Shown piece after piece: positions 25,693 to 34,731 of a DNA stretch of 64,000 nt; within the stretch, counting starts at the first letter, position 1, and every line of letters begins with the position of its first letter. The position numbers were made by a program, and so were the translations under genes. Source of the stretch: Actinacidiphila bryophytorum (GTDB lineage Bacteria; Actinomycetota; Actinomycetes; Streptomycetales; Streptomycetaceae); contig NZ_JAFFIX010000015.1 in the NCBI RefSeq assembly GCF_016916835.1, positions 1-64,000 of the forward strand, in the 5' to 3' direction. The notes beneath the pieces are model-generated. The model made no database searches. It was not told where the DNA came from and saw only the letters and a program-made list of their open reading frames with translations.

Positions 25693-27439
25693 CCAATGCC
25701 ACGAAGTTAAGCGCTCGGCGGCGGCGTCAAGGTGTCCGGGAGGGTGATCTTGTAGGTGCTCGGAGCGGTCCGGATGAGTCGGTCGTTGCGGGCCCAGTAG
25801 CAGAGCTGCGCGGTAAGACTGCTGAGGGGGCGTCCCGAGGTAGGGAGTCCGAGATGCCGGGCAATGTCCCGGGTGTGCATGGCCTGGTTGGAGTTGGCAG
25901 CCAGGAGTCGGCAGACCTGGCCCCAGCGGCCGGAGAGGGCTCGGGTCGGGTCCTGCGCGCTGGGCAGGGCTGGTGGGTGCACGGTGATCTCGATCGCGGT
26001 GACCGGGGTGGTGACGCGGGAGCGTTCGTCGCGGTTCCAGATGTTGTAGCGGGAGGTTCCGCACTTGACGATGCGGGCGGACAGTCGCATCCGGCGCTCG
26101 GGCAGCAGTGCGTGAAGGACGCGGGCGCCGATGTGTCCTACCAGGTCGGGGCGGTCGCTCGGCCCTGAGGCTGCGGTCGTTCCGATGAGGCTGACGACTG
26201 TGTCGCGGGCGGCCTCCAAGGCGGCGGTGAAGCCGGCCCGGTCGGGATCGCAGCCGGGCACCGTCTCCACCGCGGTCACCATCACTGAGCGCAGTGCCTG
26301 GTAGAGGGTGAGCAGTCCCCACATTTCCTGGTTGAGGCCCACCGGGTCTTTCGACCGTAGGACTCGGCCTTTGAGCAGGGTATGGCGTAGCGCCAGGTAG
26401 GTGATCTCGATCTCCCAGCGCTCGTGGTAGAGGCGCACCAGGTGGTCTGCTGGATCGGTGCGGTGATCGCTGAGGGTGGTGAGCAGGCGGTATGTTCCGC
26501 CGATGTCCCTGCCGTCGGCGGTGCGGGAGTGGATCTCGGCCTCGATCACCCGCAGCGCCAGGCCCCCGATCCGGGTGAGGTAGGAGCCGTCGGGCAGCAG
26601 CGCCAGCACCGGTGGTCGTCGGGTACTGGTGGCACGTATCAGGAACTGCGCTCCCTGAGCTGCGATGTCTGCGAGTAGATCGTTGCTGTCGAAGGCGCGG
26701 TCCGCCAGGAGGAGCATGTCCGGGGTCAGGTGGCCGACCAGGTCGTGGGCGTAGTCGGTCTCGCCCTTGGAGGCAGAGCCGAAGACGGCGGGGATCAGGC
26801 CGCGGGTGCCTGTTTCACATAGGGTCATGAGCATCAGTCGCGGGTAGCCTGCCGGACCGTGGCGGCGTTCGGTGCGGCCGAGCCAGGACCGGTTGCGCTC
26901 GTGGTCGGGGACGTTCAGGCTCCCGCAGCCGTCGAAGGCGACCGTGCGCCAGCGGCGGTAGCGCACTCCGGGCGTGGACGGCTGGGCCAACGGGCCGGCA
27001 AGGACGTCGAACAGCCGCTTGAACGGGGCCACACCGACCCGCCGACGCAGATCGCGAAGTGCCTTCTCCGAAGGCTGCGGCACTTTGGCGGTCAGTCCGG
27101 CCACGAGCTTGCCCCACACCAGTCCGGTGCCCAGATGCCCGTACAGCCCGAGCGCGAGCACGAAGTACACCTCCACGCGCGATGGGAGGCTCCGCAGCCG
27201 ACGCTCGCGAGCCCTGCTCTCGTCCAGCACCGCGTCCACCAACTCGGGCGGGATGACCTGCGTTAACTCACCGATATGACCAGGCGCGAACACGTCATCG
27301 GTTCCGCCCGTGACAAACTGGGCCACTGGGCCTCTGCTCTCTCAGGAAGATCTTGGTCGATCCCCTGGATAGCAGAGGCTCCTCCCACATCTCTCTCACC
27401 CTTGACGCCGCCGCCGAGCGCTTAACTTCGTGGCATTGG
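25693..27439 (-). mobile_element. Complete IS4-family insertion sequence with 40-bp inverted repeats
   Basis: The 1,747-bp element is bounded by perfect 40-bp terminal inverted repeats (25693-25732 and 27400-27439, outer end CCAATGCCACGAAG) and by an 8-bp target duplication TCCAGTAT (25685-25692 and 27440-27447). All parts look intact, so it may be recent and active. The transposase stop codon TAA lies inside one repeat. Confidence 0.95.
25707..27326 (-). CDS. IS4-family transposase
   Basis: This 539-residue protein has an IS4 N-terminal domain (about 15-115, VEVYFVLALGLYGHLGTGLVW) and a DDE_Tnp_1 catalytic domain. The first Asp is probably in VAFDGCGSLNVPD, the second in DMLLLADRAFDSNDLL, and the Glu in the YHERWEIEITYLALRHTLL (Y-R-E-K-like) signature. 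It appears full length and without frameshifts. It lies inside the inverted repeats of the element at 25693-27439. Confidence 0.93.
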   Translation of the reverse strand: MAQFVTGGTDDVFAPGHIGELTQVIPPELVDAVLDESRARERRLRSLPSRVEVYFVLALGLYGHLGTGLVWGKLVAGLTAKVPQPSEKALRDLRRRVGVAPFKRLFDVLAGPLAQPSTPGVRYRRWRTVAFDGCGSLNVPDHERNRSWLGRTERRHGPAGYPRLMLMTLCETGTRGLIPAVFGSASKGETDYAHDLVGHLTPDMLLLADRAFDSNDLLADIAAQGAQFLIRATSTRRPPVLALLPDGSYLTRIGGLALRVIEAEIHSRTADGRDIGGTYRLLTTLSDHRTDPADHLVRLYHERWEIEITYLALRHTLLKGRVLRSKDPVGLNQEMWGLLTLYQALRSVMVTAVETVPGCDPDRAGFTAALEAARDTVVSLIGTTAASGPSDRPDLVGHIGARVLHALLPERRMRLSARIVKCGTSRYNIWNRDERSRVTTPVTAIEITVHPPALPSAQDPTRALSGRWGQVCRLLAANSNQAMHTRDIARHLGLPTSGRPLSSLTAQLCYWARNDRLIRTAPSTYKITLPDTLTPPPSA

Positions 27440-27546
27440 TCCAGTATCGCCCGGTGGCAGTACGCCTCCGGCTGCCCGCCGCGTCCCTGCAGCCAGCCCG
27501 GCACTGGTAGCAGCGGACGGATCGCTGCCCACTGGGCGTCCGTCAT

Positions 27547-27979
27547 GTCAGTGGGGTAGCGGCGCTCGCGCGTTCCGTTGTCGGCGGCGTTTCCGAACCG
27601 GTGCGCCAGGCAGTCACACGACGGAGTGGCCGGGCTGGACCCAGCCGAAGCCAGGGCGTAGAACTGCGACAACAGGGCCGCCTGGAACGCTAATTGGCGT
27701 AGACACCGAATGGGCTACGAAGAGGCCCTGCTTTCATGTCTGGCGGCCGCCGCGATCAGCCGAACGAGACCCCTGTTCGATCAGCACCACTCAAGATCGG
27801 AACGACAACAGCCACTCAGGCTCCAGTGCACGAAGTGGCGGGCGATTCGCGCATGCTGATGGTGCATCTGGGTTCGAAAGAATTCGCTGTGACTGTCTGC
27901 ATGTTCGAAGTAGCCTGGAGTAGTTGCCGTGGAGTGACCGAACCTGCGGCATGATCTCCATATTTCCGAAGGACGTCAG
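27547..27979. other. Region between the IS5 remnant and the nuclease gene
   Basis: The first 100 bases belong to the 5' end of the split IS5 element. The remainder has short open frames with no convincing start or domain. I see no gene here; it should hold the promoter of the nuclease gene. Confidence 0.4.
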
Positions 27980-28984
27980 ATGACCCAGCCCAGCCTCTTC
28001 CCTTCGCTCGCGGCCTGGATGGCTGCGACTCCCGCTGCCCATCCGCTGCGCGACCTCTTCGACGCCGCGGACGAGAGCGATCACCCCACCAGCTTCCGCC
28101 GTTCCATCCTGCAGGCGTTCGACGACGTGATCAGGACCCTGGAGGAGGCCCAGCCGATGCGCCTCGCCGGTCCGAAGCGCGACTTCGTCAAGGCCAGGAC
28201 GGACGACGACGTCGCGATTGTGCGGGCGGAACTCGTTGCCGGCGCGAAGCTCGCCAGGGCCGGCGTCGCCTTCGACTTCGGACCCCGCAACGGGAGCCCT
28301 GAGCCGGACTTGATCCTCCGGAGTGCGAATCTGGGCGTCGAGGTCAAGGCGCGCCGGCTCAACGGCCTTAAAGACCTGGAGCAGGAACTGGAGGCCGCGC
28401 TGGACGAGATCGACGCCCCCGTGATCGTCCATCTCTTCTGCACCGAGCGTCCACTCGTGATCAAGAAGCCCGTCCGCGAGGCCATCATCAAGGAGACGGT
28501 CGACCGCGTGCAGAGCGGCCAGCGTGGGACGGCGATCACCCGGCTGGAGCAGCGGTGGGCGGCCACTCCCGTGCTGGATCTCGGCATTCGCCTGTTCGAC
28601 GCCGGCCCCTTCGGAGCGGGGTCCCGCGTCGTCGTCGAGAACGGCTTCGAACTGTCCGGTCATCTTCAGGATGTCTCGGCGGAGGTGCTGGCGGTGCTGG
28701 CCGACGAGCAGAAGATCAATCAGGCAGAGGCTCGGCCCACGATCCTTCTCATCGACATGGCGCGAACCGGTCTGGCCTGGATGCGGTCGCCGCAAGTCTG
28801 GGCGACCTGCCTGGCCGACCTGCTGCCGGATTCCACTCCGTTCGTCGGCGTCGGCGTGATGATTCCGACGCTGGACAACTCGGACGTCCCGATCGCCCTC
28901 GCGCTGCGCAAGAACGCACAGGCGGAGGCTCTGGACGCCGCCAAGAAGCTGGCGTTTGACCTCGGGCTGGAGCTGAACGAGTAG
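27980..28984 (+). CDS. PD-(D/E)XK superfamily nuclease-like protein
   Basis: This 334-residue cytoplasmic protein has a PD-(D/E)XK core: Glu84 in a preceding helix, Pro109-Asp110 (PDLIL) and Glu121-Val-Lys123 (GVEVKAR), the layout of restriction-type nucleases. The rest is alpha/beta and unrecognised. The ATG follows AAGGA. It is intact and bordered by insertion sequences, with an S1-domain gene 39 bp downstream and no methylase beside it. A stand-alone nuclease in a mobile island suggests defence or element competition, but this is inference. Confidence 0.72.
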   Translation: MTQPSLFPSLAAWMAATPAAHPLRDLFDAADESDHPTSFRRSILQAFDDVIRTLEEAQPMRLAGPKRDFVKARTDDDVAIVRAELVAGAKLARAGVAFDFGPRNGSPEPDLILRSANLGVEVKARRLNGLKDLEQELEAALDEIDAPVIVHLFCTERPLVIKKPVREAIIKETVDRVQSGQRGTAITRLEQRWAATPVLDLGIRLFDAGPFGAGSRVVVENGFELSGHLQDVSAEVLAVLADEQKINQAEARPTILLIDMARTGLAWMRSPQVWATCLADLLPDSTPFVGVGVMIPTLDNSDVPIALALRKNAQAEALDAAKKLAFDLGLELNE

Positions 28985-29023
28985 CAGGCCAGGGAGGATG
29001 GACTCTCTTCGGAGGCGGCAGCC

Positions 29024-29449
29024 GTGCCGCTGGCCCCACTCTCGGACGGTGAGCCCGTTGCCAGGCGAGCTCTGGTTGATCATGCTCCGGCGTGGGAGTA
29101 TTCCCAGGTGGTGACCGCAGACGAATGGGACCGCATCCGCAGCGACATCAGCTTCGGTCAGCGCTTCCGGGGAACCGTGACTCGCGTTCCCAACCCCGGC
29201 GTGATCGGGATCTTCGTCGACATCGGGCTCCCAGTCGGGGGCTTCGTGGACGCCCGTCTCCTGCCGGAGACCGCCGACCGCTGGCCGACCGAGGGGACGG
29301 TCACGGAGTTCGAGCTCTGGTGGGCAGACGAGCGGCAGCAGGTCCGTCTCAAGGCCGTCGATCCGCAGTTCGTGACCGACGACTTCGACGAGTACCTGGC
29401 AAAGTGGCGGCCGGGCTGGCCCGACGAACGCGGCCAGGCCGTCCCCTAG
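29024..29449 (+). CDS. Small S1-like RNA-binding domain protein
   Basis: About 141 residues. The segment FRGTVTRVPNPGVIGIFVDI followed by GLPVGGFVDARLLP is an S1/OB-fold signature (residues 50-85), with an acidic C-terminal tail. The GTG at 29024 has GGAGG 8 bases upstream; in-frame GTGs at 29108 and 29111 would remove the first 28-29 residues. It lies 39 bp after the nuclease gene in the same direction, so the two are probably cotranscribed. RNA binding is likely; the biological role is unknown. Confidence 0.7.
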   Translation: MPLAPLSDGEPVARRALVDHAPAWEYSQVVTADEWDRIRSDISFGQRFRGTVTRVPNPGVIGIFVDIGLPVGGFVDARLLPETADRWPTEGTVTEFELWWADERQQVRLKAVDPQFVTDDFDEYLAKWRPGWPDERGQAVP

Positions 29450-29606
29450 CAAGTCGGCTCCTGCAGCCCGGTCGCTCGTGGCCTGCAAGTGAGGCACAAC
29501 ACAACCGTCTGGGAACCGCTTGAGTCGGGGCACGTCGTGGTCGCCTAGGGCGGCCGGAGTGATGCGGCTGCCGACCCTGCGGGTGCCGATTAATCATCCG
29601 GACTGG

Positions 29607-30149
29607 TCAGGCGGCGTGCTGGTACTCGTGAAGTGTTCCGCCCAGTCGGTCTCTTCGGCGGACCTCCTGGTGCCTGATCTGCCTTGGCACGCTGCTCGGT
29701 TCGGGTAGTGGGCGGAGCGGAGCGGCTTGCTTCAGGGTGCGGTGCGGTCGGTGCTCGTTGTAGAAGGACTCGAACTCACGAAGCGCGTGGAGAAGGTGGC
29801 TCTGGTTCCAGATCAGCGTCCTGTCGAGGAGTTCGCGCCGGCAGGTCTGTACCCAGCGCTCCATGATGGAGTTCATGCGCGGCATGCGGATACCACTTTT
29901 GACGATCCCGAGTCCGGCGTCGGCGAGTACGGCGTCGAAGGCGGCCGTGAACTTGGAGTCGCGGTCCCGGATCAGGAACCTGACCGTGCTGCCTGCGTCT
30001 TCGAGGTCCATGACGAGGTTGCGTCCGAGCTGTACCACCCATTGCGCGGTGGGGTGTGCGGTTGCGCCCAGGATTCGGATGCGCCGGGTGGAGTGCTCGA
30101 TGACGGCGAAGACGTTGCGGGTGCCGAAAACCTCATCCCGGCAGGTCAC
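29607..30149 (-). pseudogene. Integrase-core transposase, N-terminally truncated
   Basis: The remaining 180 residues are the C-terminal two thirds of an rve-type transposase: FLIRDRDSKF (second Asp), MPRMNSIMERWVQTCRRELLDR (Glu region), FYNEHRPHRTL and the ending GGTLHEYQHAA. The N-terminal DNA-binding region and first catalytic Asp are missing, so it is inactive. Confidence 0.85.
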
Positions 30150-30235
30150 GTGGCATGTTGATACTCGTAGACGCCGTCGTGTTGGTCGCGATTCTGTACC
30201 GGGAGGCGGGAGATGTTCGCTGGGCCCGCGATTCG
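30146..30235 (-). pseudogene. Tail of a second integrase-type transposase
   Basis: The frame ends in NRDQHDGVYEYQHAT, clearly related to the DRLGGTLHEYQHAA ending of the neighbouring fragment. Upstream homology fades quickly. The bases from 30236 to 30598 hold no gene I can support, so two related elements were eroded side by side. Confidence 0.6.
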
Positions 30236-30598
30236 CGGTGGCAACCGGAGCAGTGGCCTCACGGCGACGAAGCTCGGGGCCGGGCGGTGCCCGGCGTAGA
30301 ATTGTTCGGACTCGCGCGGGACATTGAGCGGGGTGGCGCTGATCCCAAGATGTGGCTCCGGTCTAGTTGCGGGCGGGTCCCCGTGCGTACCCGGTGCAGT
30401 CGAACGAATGTCGGGGTTGTGTATTCCTGCCAACAGCGCAATGCTGGAATAGCAGAGCTGAAGGAGGACGATCCCGTGACCTGTCAGGGACCATCTGGGG
30501 ACCACGCGGTGTGCGCGTTTGCGAGCGCTATTCGCGTAAGTGGTCATAATGCCCGGAGAGTTAGTCCCGTTTGACGGGGAAATCCCCTTGATCTTCGC

Positions 30599-30643
30599 GA
30601 CTGGGGGTCAGGGGGTCGCAGGTTCAAATCCTGTCGTCCCGAC
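30599..30643 (+). other. 3' half of a tRNA-Pro gene, putative attachment site
   Basis: From the anticodon region GACTGGGGGTCA through the T arm GGTTCAAATCC to the acceptor end GTCCCGAC, this matches the 3' part of an actinobacterial tRNA-Pro(GGG) as I remember it. The 5' half is absent; the bases to the left are unrelated. A natural terminator follows. Integrative elements such as pSAM2 use tRNA-Pro 3' ends as att sites, so this is probably an attR with the element on its left. Confidence 0.75.
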
Positions 30644-30652
30644 GGTGCACAG

Positions 30653-30691
30653 AGGCCCGCTGACCTGGCATTTTGCCAGGTCAGCGGGCCT
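30653..30691 (+). terminator. tRNA terminator hairpin
   Basis: A perfect 18-bp stem (30653-30670 with 30674-30691) with a TTT loop lies 9 bases after the tRNA fragment. It is the expected terminator of the original tRNA gene, which supports the right side being ancestral chromosome. Confidence 0.85.
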
Positions 30692-30784
30692 CTCGCGTGA
30701 GATGAGAACGATTTCCGTCTGATGCCGGGTCAGTAGCCGGGTACCACTCAGGGACTGTGAGCCCTTTCCGTCATCGGGCTGAGC

Positions 30785-30945
30785 TGGCAGATGCAGGGTG
30801 AGGACGGCTTTGACGAGGGCGGCGATCCGGGTGGTGGAGCATCGGAGTTTGCGCAGGAGCCGCCAGTTCTTGAGGGTGGCCATGGCCTGTTCGACGAGTG
30901 CGCGGATCTTGGCGTGGGACGGGTTCACGGCCTGCTGACCGGCGG
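30785..30945 (-). pseudogene. C-terminal fragment of an IS5-type (DDE_Tnp_4) transposase
   Basis: NPSHAKIRALVEQAMATLKN and WRLLRKLRCSTTRIAALVKAV are the family's C-terminal end. Everything upstream is lost and the sequence runs directly into the glycosidase remnant at 30943. Confidence 0.8.
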
Positions 30946-31494
30946 AACCTCCCGTGACTCCAGCTACTGGAACACGCTGATCTACCGCAGCGACAAGGTG
31001 ACGATCAAGAACTACAAGGTGATCAACCACCGGCCCAACAGCGGGTACAACCAGACCGACGGCGTGGACTTCGACGAGTCGACCAACGGCCTGTTGTCCA
31101 ACGCGTTCCTCTACACCGGTGACGACAACATGGCGACCAAGAACGAGAACGCCACCGGCACGATCAACACCAAGAACATCATCCACGAGAACAACGTCTG
31201 TTACAGCAACTCGGGCTGCGCGAAGATCGGCACCAAGAACGAGGGCACGTCGATGGACGGCGTCACCTTCCGCAACCTCGATGTGGTGAAGGCGGGACGT
31301 TCGCTGGTGATCGACGCGGTCGACACCGCTGTGATCTCCAACGTCCGGTGGGAGAACGTCCGCGTCGAGAACACCGACAGCCTGATCGACTTGGAGGAGG
31401 ACAGGTCGCCGTCCTGGCGAACGGTCAGAACACCGCAACGATCCGTGACGCCTACTTCACCAATGTCACTTCGGACGTGAAGAAGGTCTACCGG
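30943..31494 (+). pseudogene. Remnant of a parallel beta-helix glycoside hydrolase (GH28/GH49-like)
   Basis: The fragment carries beta-helix repeats and acidic motifs NQTDGVDFDESTNG and FLYTGDDNMATKNE, like the Asp residues of polygalacturonases (GH28) or dextranases (GH49). The N-terminus is cut by the IS fragment. Near 31395 the frame shifts: VAVLANGQNTATIRDAYFTN continues in another frame. It is not functional. A polygalacturonase would fit the pectin theme of the left part of the window, but the exact family is uncertain. Confidence 0.75.
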
Positions 31495-31668
31495 CGGACG
31501 CGGGCCGACTGGATATCGCGCGATGCGGTCTCTGCGCGGTCGCGGATCTCGGGTGTTCACGCGGGATTCTCCTTGCAGTGGGGGGTGGGCAAGGGCCGGT
31601 CCGGGGCCTCGCCGCCGGTGGGTGGGTGGGGCCTCGCCACCGCAGAAGGTGCCTTTTGAGCCCCTTCT

Positions 31669-31680
31669 GTTAGCGCTCAC
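31669..31680. promoter_or_regulatory. Orphan LacI-type operator-like palindrome
   Basis: GTTAGCGCTCAC has the AGCGCT core of Streptomyces LacI-family sites (CebR-like). No intact gene starts next to it: the beta-helix remnant ends at 31494 and the GH54 remnant converges from the right. It may have controlled a deleted glycosidase gene. The bases 31500-31850 otherwise hold no gene. Confidence 0.4.
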
Positions 31681-31851
31681 TTTCCTTGTCGCGAGTCCTG
31701 TCCTGCGACAGGGGGAGTACACGGGGCACCAGAGACAGAAATTGCCCCAGCCTCTCCGTCATGTCAACGTTTCTCGCGCGAATCGATTCGCACCCTTGCC
31801 GTCCATGGTCGACCGCGGTGATCAGGCCGCCCGCCCCAACCGTTTCAGCGG

Positions 31852-32960
31852 TCAACTGCGCAGGCTCCACTGCTGGTTGGATTGGCCGTTGCAGGACCAG
31901 AGGATGATCTTCGTGCCGTTGGCCGTGCCGGCACCGTTGGCGTCAACGCACAGCCCGGACTGCACGCCCGTGACGCTGCCGTTCGAGTTGACGTTCCACT
32001 GTTGGTTGGCCCCGCCGTTGCAGTCCCAGATGATCACCGGGGTGCCGTTGGCAGTACCCTGCCCGGAAGCGTCCAGGCACTTGTTGCCGTACACCTGAAG
32101 CTGCTTGGCGGAGGTGTAGGTGAACCGCTGGTTGGTGCCGCTCCCGCAGTCCCAGATCTGCACCTGCGTGCCGTTGGTGGTGCTGGAGTTCGGCACGTCA
32201 AGGCACCGGCCGGACTGGCCGCCCACGACCTGGACGCCCTGCTGCGGGGTGCCGCCGCCGGCCGGCGCGTAGCCTGCGGCGGTGATATTGGCCTGTACGG
32301 CCGCTTCGGTGGCCTCCGAGGGGTAGCCGGAGGTCAGCACGCCCTCGAAGAAGGTGCCCTGCCCGGAGGTGCTGTTGTCGCCGCCGGTGCCGAGGACGAT
32401 GGCGCCTTCCTTCTTCATCGGGTTGTAGCCGCTGGGGCGCTGTCCGTCGAAGTAGGTCGTCAGGCTGCCCGACTGGGCGTCCCCGCCCCGGATCGCCCAG
32501 TGGTTCGGCTGGCCCTTGACGATGGCCGTGACGAAGCGGTGGTTGATCGGCGCGAGGTCGTTGTAGCCGGCCTTCGCTCCGGAGAACAGTCCCCATTCGA
32601 GGTCGCCCATGATCCAGGGGCCGGCTCCGGATCCCCAGCCCCACTGCTTGTCGGCGCCGAAGTAGACCGTCTCCATGATTGCGGGGGAGTCCGCTTGGCC
32701 GTCGGTCTGCGCGTTGCCGTAGTCGAAGCAGCACCACTGGTTGTAGTGCGCGCCGTCGACGACCGCGTAGATGCCCTCGGGCTGGTCGCCGGTGGCGATG
32801 CCGCTGGTGTGGTTGTTGCGGTAGCCGGTGCCGGGGGCGATGTAGACGCCGTACGCCTTCTGGCCGCCGACGGTGATCGGGGCCGCCTTCGCGTCGGCGA
32901 AGTTGTCGTACCCGCCTGCGGCAGGACCGGGCCAGTACCCGGTTGCCTGGCCACTTCGCC
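31852..32960 (-). pseudogene. GH54 alpha-L-arabinofuranosidase with CBM13 (ricin B), 5'-truncated
   Basis: From PGPAAGGYDNFADAKAAP onward the frame matches the GH54 (ArabFuran-catal) domain, including NHRFVTAIVKGQPNHWAIRG and GTFFEGVLTSGYPSEATE. Three QxW repeats of a ricin-B CBM13 follow (CLDVPNSS, CLDASGQG, CVDANGAG). The first 80 or so residues of the catalytic domain and the signal peptide are missing. The frame stays open upstream to 33123 with unrelated Arg/Pro-rich sequence, so I call it a pseudogene. GH54 removes arabinose side chains, including those of pectin. Confidence 0.8.
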
Positions 32961-33789
32961 CGCGGGACCTCCGCCTGGGAGTTATGGCGGCTCCGCCGGA
33001 GTGCGCGTCGACCGGGCTGCTCGCTGCTGCGCCGCAGGAGGCGGGGGACCGCGCCGGCTGGCGGCTCCCGGCCGGTCGGCGATCGGTCGCACGGGTGCTG
33101 AGGTGCGGTGGAGTGACCCCCAAGATTCCGGCACCTGGACGCTGGATGTTTGGTCATCCAGGGAAAGCGTCATCGGCGTCCCTCCGCTCGGACCCCCGGT
33201 GCCTGGGCGTCCGCAGCGTGCGCAGAGGCCAGGCCGGACGGTCCTGTCTCATCGGGTCAATCAGATGCCTTTCGTAGGGCTGGTGCACTGGGGCCAGCGC
33301 ACTCGGGTCCTCATACGGTGTTCTCGGCCCCGTCGGCACTCCTCCCCCCGTGCACCCGGCAGTAGATCGGCCGCCTGCGGAAGGAACGACAGGCGGTCTG
33401 CTCAGTGCGGCCCTCGCCGTCTCGATCGCGGTGAAAGCCACGACGTCTGGCCGAAGTCCCCGACCGTGGCAAACGATCACTGCCGCGAGCGCTGCTGATG
33501 GTTGTGATGCCGGATTAACCGACGGCTCGTACGTCATGGTGCGTCACCACGTCGGGATAGTCACCGGCCACCACGGTGAGAACAAGCGCGGCAAGCATGA
33601 CCATGATCAGCGGGTCGCGTAGCTGTGCCGCGACACGGGACCGCATCGGAATCCGCGGCACCGCCGCGACCTCGTTCGGCCCGAACTCGGCCAGCTGTGG
33701 AGATGGTTCCGCACTCGACAGCCCCGAGGGCCGGACTGGGGCAGGGCGGGCGGGACGGACGCGTCAGCCATGGCCGGTCGCCGCGTCGG
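32961..33789. other. Junction region without a supported gene
   Basis: About 830 bp separate the truncated arabinofuranosidase from the V-ATPase fragments. Open frames exist on both strands, but none has a ribosome binding site together with a recognisable domain. It marks the change from the mobile-element region to the stress island. Confidence 0.45.
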
Positions 33790-33935
33790 ACGGGGAGTCG
33801 CCACGGACGCCCGCGGCGCCTGCCCGCCCGGCCGCGGCACCTGCCCGGCGGCGTCGTACGGCGTCCTCGTGCTCTGCCTGCTCCAGGGCGAGTTCGGCGT
33901 CGGCCAGTTCGGCCGTCAGCCGGGGGATCCAGTGC
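33790..33935 (-). pseudogene. V-type ATPase subunit D fragment
   Basis: IPRLTAELADAELALEQAEH followed by EDAVRRRRA resembles the C-terminal coiled coil of V/A-type ATPase subunit D. Only about 45 residues remain. It follows the subunit A fragment directly, so most of A, all of B and the start of D have been deleted between them. Confidence 0.55.
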
Positions 33936-34384
33936 CCGCAGGTCCACGGATGTGGCGGCGATCCGGCCGAGGCTCGCGCCCGGCTCCAAGCGCTGGCCCT
34001 CGGACACGCCGGGTACGAACCGCCACCGCCGCGGCTCCCGGCCGGTCCCGCCGTGCGCCCGGTGTCCGCACTGTCAGCGGACAGCCGGTCACCGGCTGTC
34101 GGGAGCGGCCTGAGCAGTCCGTCGAATACGCCGCCCAGCAGCCATGGCCCCAGCCGCGCACGCAGCGGACCGCCGGGAACGCTCGCCGGGTCGCCCGGCG
34201 CCAGACCACCGGTGTACTCGTAGGCCTGTGCCGTCACCACATCGCCGTCGATCGCCAGCGCCTCCGCAGGCAGGGCGGAACGGCCCAGGAGGACCAGGTC
34301 GTGCATGGCGACGTCGGCGGGGCGGGCCATCTCCACCAGCGGGCCCGCCACCCGCAGGATTCGCGCAGGGCTCAGCGTCTCCAC
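33936..34384 (-). pseudogene. V-type ATPase catalytic subunit A, N-terminal fragment with frameshift
   Basis: Starting from a GTG at 34384, SPARILRVAGPLVEMARPAD and LPAEALAIDGDVVTAQAYEY, then GPWLLGGVFDGLLRPLP, are the N-terminal beta barrel of V/A-type subunit A. After about residue 105 the frame shifts: VSEGQRLEPGASLGRI, the expected continuation, is in another frame. The P-loop domain is absent. Confidence 0.8.
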
Positions 34385-34710
34385 AGCGCCTCCACCGCGG
34401 CGCCGTGGGACTCCAGCGCCCTGACCGCCAGGGCCGGCACGCCGAGATCGACCAGACGGTCGGCCGCCACCGCCCGGATGCCCCCGGCGGGGTGTCCGCT
34501 CGTCTGCGCCTCCGGCCCGAGCAGCGCCCGCGCCCTGGCGGTCAGACCGGCGGCGATCGACGGATCGGCCCCGTACAGTTCGCTCGCCCTTTCGGTGACC
34601 CGCCGGGCCAGCTCGGCATGAATCTCTCCCATGGCCGCGAGCCGAGCCGCCGTAGCCGCACGGCGGGCGCTGCGTACCTGTTCGGCGAAGTCCGCCGCCC
34701 CGTCCGCGGC
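34372..34710 (-). pseudogene. V-type ATPase subunit E, C-terminal fragment
   Basis: ADFAEQVRSARRAATAARLA leads into MGEIHAELARRVTERASELY and the subunit E ending DRLVDLGVPALAVRALESHG. The N-terminal stalk helix is missing. It overlaps the subunit A fragment by 13 bases, the old operon order E-A. It is now head-to-head with the P-type ATPase remnant. Confidence 0.65.
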
Positions 34711-34731
34711 GCTCCACGCCCGATCCGCGCG

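Larger units (their letters stand above)
25000..27546 (-). pseudogene. IS5-family transposase split by an IS4-family element
   Basis: The N-terminal part (27546 down to 27440, MTDAQWAAIRPLLPVPGWLQ) and the C-terminal part (25692 down to 25000, including DAVHYLVDNGTKWRVLP and RHAVVDTLGLLLAVMVTP) are one DDE transposase interrupted at 25693-27439. Removing the insert and one copy of the 8-bp duplication restores the frame as HRAILDAVHYL. The transposase stop overlaps the + strand tail GVAGQGGGS. The element was functional before the insertion. Confidence 0.9.
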
